59,555 bases of DNA from positions 1 to 59,555 of IMG/VR virus record IMGVR_UViG_3300050343_000001, one strand, 5' to 3'. This stretch comes from a virus. This document shows, in pieces, positions 56,256 through 59,555 of the stretch (position 1 is its first letter; each line of letters opens with the position of its first letter). Both the position numbers and the translations under genes were made by a program. Under the pieces are notes generated by a model. That model saw only the letters and a program-made list of their open reading frames with translations. It did not search any database and was not told the origin of the DNA.

Positions 56256-58081
56256 TGGATGTATATACACTCGACTTTGAGACCTACTACGATCAGGAAT
56301 ACTCACTGTCTAAGATGACGACAGAAGATTATGTGCGCGACTCAAGGTTCGAAGTAATCGGCCTTGCTATAAAAAAGAATGATAAAGCCACTCAGTACTT
56401 AAACGACCCCCAGGTAATTGAACGTCTACTATCATACATAGACTTCTCTGAGAGCGCTATCTTAGCACAGAACACTATGTTCGATGGAGCTATACTAAGT
56501 TGGAGGTATGGTGTGAAGCCGAAGGTTTGGTTCGATACTATGTGCATGGGTAGAGGTTTACACGGCGTGGATGCAGGCGCATCATTGCGGGCTTTGTCTG
56601 AACGCTACGGTATTGGCGAGAAAGGTTTCGAAGTACACAACGCCAAGGGCAAACGCCGCGCCGATTTCACTGCGGAAGAAGCTAAGAAGTATGGCGAGTA
56701 TTGCATACAAGATGTCGAGCTAACGTATAAACTGTTTAAGATCATGGGGGCTAACTTTCCGCGCACTGAGTTAAAGCTGATCGACGTTACACTGCGTATG
56801 TTTATTGATCCGATACTCGATCTAGACCTTGGGTTGTTGGAACAGCACTTGGAAGACACGCAAGACCGTAAGGATAAACTACTGCGCGATGCAGGGGTGA
56901 CAGATAAGAAAGACTTGATGTCAAATCTCAAGTTCGCTGACATGCTACGTGATCTTGGTGTCGAGCCGCCTATGAAGACCAGTCTGACAACAGGTAAGGA
57001 GACGTACGCCTTTGCTAAGAGTGACGAAGACTTCAAGGCATTGCAGGAACATGAGGATGATCGTGTGCAATCCCTAGTAGCGGCGCGCCTTGGGAATAAA
57101 TCTACCCTTGAGGAAACACGTACACAGAGGTTTATAGGTATCTCTAAACGTGGGCGTTTACCTGTACCGATTAGGTACTACGCGGCGCACACGGGTCGAT
57201 GGGGTGGAGCAGATAAGATTAACTTACAGAACCTACCGAGCCGTGGACTAAATGGTAAGAAGTTAAAGAAGGCCATCATTGCACCAGAAGGACACACAGT
57301 TGTCGAAGCCGATTCGTCCCAAATCGAGGCACGGGTACTCGCGTGGTTTGCGGGACAGAATGATTTAGTAGACCAGTTCTCCAAGGGTGAGGACGTGTAT
57401 AAGTACATGGCTTCAAGTATATATAACGTGGCTGTAGAAGATGTAACTAAAGATCAAAGGTTTGTAGGTAAGACTACAATTCTAGGTGCGGGCTACGGCA
57501 TGGGCGCAGAGAAGTTCGGCATGCAGTTGAAGACGTTCGGGTTTGAGGTGTCTGAGGACGAAGCGAGACGGATTATATCTATCTACCGAGAAGCTAACTT
57601 CAAGATAAGCAAGGTATGGAGAGACGCTAACTATATGGTTAAGCAGTTGGCTAACCATAGAGCAGTGCAGTTTGGAAAGAAGGGTATCATTGGAGTAGAC
57701 CCTGAGAACCAAGCCTTGATAGTACCTAACGGGCTAAAGATATTTTATCCTGATTTACATGGGGAGCAGTCTGAGAGTGGTTTCGAATATACATACAAAG
57801 TACGTCGGGGTCGAACCCGTATATACGGCGGTAAAGTTATCGAGAACGTGTGTCAGGCTATAGCGCGTTGCATAATAGGTGAGCAGATGCTACTAATTAA
57901 TAAGAAGTATAAAGTAGTGCTTACTGTACACGATTCGATTGCATGTTGTGTACCCGACGAGGAGGTCGCCGAAGCACAAGCATACGTGGAGAGATGTATG
58001 AGATGGACACCAGACTGGGCAGAGGGCCTACCTGTCGATTGCGAAAGTGGTACTGGCAAATCGTACGGAGATTGTGAATAA
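56255..58081 (+). CDS. polA: Family A DNA polymerase with 3'-5' exonuclease
   Basis: The 608-residue product is the replicative polymerase. Exonuclease: DFE (Asp7, Glu9), ILAQNTMFDGAIL, and YCIQDVELTYKLF. Polymerase: HTGRWGGADKINLQNLPSRG, motif A EADSSQIEAR (Asp353), O-helix RFVGKTTILGAGYG (Arg402, Lys406, Leu410, Tyr414), and motif C TVHDSI (His559, Asp560). There is no 5'-3' exonuclease domain. Residue 410 aligns with E. coli Phe762 and is Leu, a type known from marine viral PolA studies. TAATG overlap with the previous gene. Confidence 0.95.
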   Translation: MDVYTLDFETYYDQEYSLSKMTTEDYVRDSRFEVIGLAIKKNDKATQYLNDPQVIERLLSYIDFSESAILAQNTMFDGAILSWRYGVKPKVWFDTMCMGRGLHGVDAGASLRALSERYGIGEKGFEVHNAKGKRRADFTAEEAKKYGEYCIQDVELTYKLFKIMGANFPRTELKLIDVTLRMFIDPILDLDLGLLEQHLEDTQDRKDKLLRDAGVTDKKDLMSNLKFADMLRDLGVEPPMKTSLTTGKETYAFAKSDEDFKALQEHEDDRVQSLVAARLGNKSTLEETRTQRFIGISKRGRLPVPIRYYAAHTGRWGGADKINLQNLPSRGLNGKKLKKAIIAPEGHTVVEADSSQIEARVLAWFAGQNDLVDQFSKGEDVYKYMASSIYNVAVEDVTKDQRFVGKTTILGAGYGMGAEKFGMQLKTFGFEVSEDEARRIISIYREANFKISKVWRDANYMVKQLANHRAVQFGKKGIIGVDPENQALIVPNGLKIFYPDLHGEQSESGFEYTYKVRRGRTRIYGGKVIENVCQAIARCIIGEQMLLINKKYKVVLTVHDSIACCVPDEEVAEAQAYVERCMRWTPDWAEGLPVDCESGTGKSYGDCE

Positions 58082-58869
58082 TGGCATTTAATATTTTTAA
58101 ACGTAAAGAAGAACCTATATATTTAGACTGCTATACACATAGCCATTACGCATACAATCACGCTAAAATTAATTACGCGAAGAATTACATTCCTGATTGG
58201 TGGAAGAAAGAGCCCTCAAAGACTAAAGACGGGGCTGCAACTATAAAGCATTGTTCTGCGTTTTCTAGATTCTATGCAAAGGGTATTGTAATACCTTTAT
58301 GGGGCGAAGTTGAAATAACTATTAACCCTTTAAATAGTGATAAGAACGGATATGATTGGAAATCATCAAATGAAGATTTTGATTTACATAGCTATTGCCA
58401 CAGCAGAGAACAGTGGAATGGGTTTGGCGACGACAGCTTCTGTAATATAAAGTTTCATTCCCCTTGGGTATTTAAGACAAGAGATGCTGTTGATTTTGTT
58501 TGGAGTAGCCCAACTTGGAGTACGCCTGACACGTTTAATACTTTAACTGTACTACCCGCCGTAGTACAATTTAAAACGCAGCATGGTTCAGAAATAAACT
58601 TTATTATACAGCAGAAAGAAAAAGAGCAGAAAGTAAATCTGCCGGCATTAACACCTCTAGCGATATTGCATCCTATGACTGAGCGTAGGGTAGAGATAAG
58701 ACACCACCTTATAAGTTTAGAAAAGTATTATAAGATAGGTCGCAAAAGTGGTGGTATGATTTTAGGCGGTACAAATGAAGACGCAATAGCAGGAACGCCT
58801 AAACGTCTAACAAAGAACGAAAAGTTTTGGCAAAAAGCCGACGAACTAAACAAATGTCCATTCGAATGA
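58081..58869 (+). CDS. AT-rich moron-like gene (DUF6065-like)
   Basis: The 262-residue product begins MAFNIFKRKEEPIYLDCYTH and contains NYIPDWWKKEPSKTKDGAAT, SAFSRFYAKGIVIPLWGEVE and WVFKTRDAVDFVWSSPTWST. The PDWWK...IK.C..F......GI.IPLWGE pattern recalls DUF6065-like proteins of cyanophages (from memory). Function unknown; a small-molecule enzyme or a structural protein are possible. Its DNA is visibly richer in A/T than the polymerase and nuclease genes on either side, suggesting recent acquisition. Start shares the A of the polymerase stop (TAATG). Confidence 0.78.
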   Translation: MAFNIFKRKEEPIYLDCYTHSHYAYNHAKINYAKNYIPDWWKKEPSKTKDGAATIKHCSAFSRFYAKGIVIPLWGEVEITINPLNSDKNGYDWKSSNEDFDLHSYCHSREQWNGFGDDSFCNIKFHSPWVFKTRDAVDFVWSSPTWSTPDTFNTLTVLPAVVQFKTQHGSEINFIIQQKEKEQKVNLPALTPLAILHPMTERRVEIRHHLISLEKYYKIGRKSGGMILGGTNEDAIAGTPKRLTKNEKFWQKADELNKCPFE

Positions 58870-58878
58870 GGAAATAAA

Positions 58879-59553
58879 ATGAGTAAAGCCGCGCCGTGGT
58901 CGTTTAGTCGGATCAAAGCATTTGAGCAATGCCCTAAACAGTTCTACCATGAGAAGGTACTCAAGCAGTACCCGTTCAGAGAAACCGAGGCCATGCGCTA
59001 CGGTACTGAGTTTCACAAGGCATGTGAGGATTACATAGGTAAAGGTACTCCTGTACCCGCCAAGTTTAACTTTATAAAACCTACGTTGGATTCCCTTAAC
59101 GACAAAAAAGGCAAGAAGATAGTGGAGCAGAAGTTAGGCTTGACCGCTGACCTAGAACCCTGCAGTTTCTTTGCAAAAGATGTATGGTTTCGAGGCATTG
59201 TTGATCTTGCGATCATAGACAAAGAAACTGGGGTGGGTTGGATCATTGACTACAAGACAGGCAGATCGGCGAAGTATGCTGACAAAGGCCAGTTGGAGTT
59301 GATGGCGTTGACAATCTTTAAACATTACCCCGAGGTCACTAAGCTAAATGCAGGTCTGTTGTTCGTTATTGCCAAGAGCCTTGTCAAAGCCGAATATGAA
59401 ATAGACTTACAGCAACTTCTATGGGGGAAATGGTTAGCAAACTATGCTAAGATGGAGAAAGCGTTCGAGGTGGATGTTTGGAATCCAAAGCCATCTGGTC
59501 TGTGTAAACGACACTGTCAAGTAGTTGAGTGTCCCCATAATGGAGCAAACTAA
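58879..59553 (+). CDS. Cas4/RecB-like PD-(D/E)XK exonuclease
   Basis: The 224-residue product begins MSKAAPWSFSRIKAFEQCPK and has FRGIVDLAII (Asp), WIIDYKTG (Asp-x-Lys), QLELMALTIF and a C-terminal CKRHCQVVEC segment. The early Cys (EQCPK) with the late Cys triple is the Fe-S cluster pattern of Cas4/AddB-type nucleases. It likely processes DNA ends in phage recombination and replication. No CRISPR array is present. RBS AGGAAATAAA before ATG. Its stop TAA shares A with an ATG at the window end, which may open the first gene of the window. Confidence 0.9.
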   Translation: MSKAAPWSFSRIKAFEQCPKQFYHEKVLKQYPFRETEAMRYGTEFHKACEDYIGKGTPVPAKFNFIKPTLDSLNDKKGKKIVEQKLGLTADLEPCSFFAKDVWFRGIVDLAIIDKETGVGWIIDYKTGRSAKYADKGQLELMALTIFKHYPEVTKLNAGLLFVIAKSLVKAEYEIDLQQLLWGKWLANYAKMEKAFEVDVWNPKPSGLCKRHCQVVECPHNGAN

Positions 59554-59555
59554 TG

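Noticed and set aside
58879-59553. Cas4 as evidence for a CRISPR system
   Set aside because: No repeat-spacer array or other cas gene is present; Cas4/RecB-like nucleases are usual in phage replication modules.
1-59555. tRNA genes or integrase/attachment site
   Set aside because: No cloverleaf-like sequence and no recombinase pattern was seen by eye; a tRNAscan or profile search would be decisive.

Overview
The window looks like an essentially complete genome of a lytic-type tailed bacteriophage (Caudoviricetes). It is most likely an uncultivated aquatic or marine podovirus-like phage. The evidence is the gene set: portal, both terminase subunits, an HK97-type capsid protein, P22-like head-tail and tail-stabilisation proteins, very large internal virion proteins, an S74 tail fibre, a GH19 endolysin with a 3-TM holin, a family A DNA polymerase and a PrimPol-DUF927 primase-helicase. 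No tail sheath, tape-measure protein, phage RNA polymerase, integrase, repressor or tRNA gene was recognised. The host cannot be named from the sequence. The promoters that can be read are of ordinary sigma-70 type (TTGACA/TATAAT-like, 17-bp spacing), so host RNA polymerase probably reads this genome.

Layout. There are two transcription arms. The leftward (minus) arm runs from a divergent control region near 44.7-45.1 kb down to 6.6 kb and carries virion and lysis genes. In order of transcription these are: small and large terminase, portal, GroES-like co-chaperonin, scaffold, capsid, a cluster of small Lys-rich proteins, head-tail adaptors, tail fibres (with a flavin-dependent halogenase among them), tail stabilisation protein, a cassette of exported proteins including a pilin-like one, an EF-hand membrane protein, holin, endolysin, acetyltransferase, and internal virion proteins ending with a 2203-residue giant. 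The rightward (plus) arm begins at the same control region and runs to the end of the window. It continues at base 1 through 6.5 kb and carries early and replication genes: two unknown early proteins, a repeat-rich putative origin (46.0-46.8 kb), a MoxR ATPase / DUF3150-like / VWA-metallopeptidase module, nucleases (VRR-NUC and Cas4/RecB-like), a MazZ-like diphosphohydrolase, DNA polymerase, SNF2-like helicase, an SSB-like protein and the PrimPol helicase. The arms converge on a terminator at about 6.58 kb.

The last gene ends in TAATG. If the final G of the window is the same base as the first G, this ATG opens the first, otherwise startless, small gene in frame. The sequence is therefore probably a circular or circularly permuted map carrying a one-base duplication, with a true length of 59,554.

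The most unusual structure is regulatory. Nine copies of a perfect inverted repeat, GTAGTT-N3-AACTAC, were found by eye, all in the rightward arm (44.96-54.6 kb). Two mirror-image blocks of six iterons (AATGTTCC, then GGAACATT) flank an AT-rich centre at 46.33-46.61 kb. Two of the palindromes are each followed, after exactly 10 bp, by a 23-bp direct repeat. Together with three well-formed promoters, these suggest a phage-wide control circuit and a replication origin that I do not recognise from described phages.
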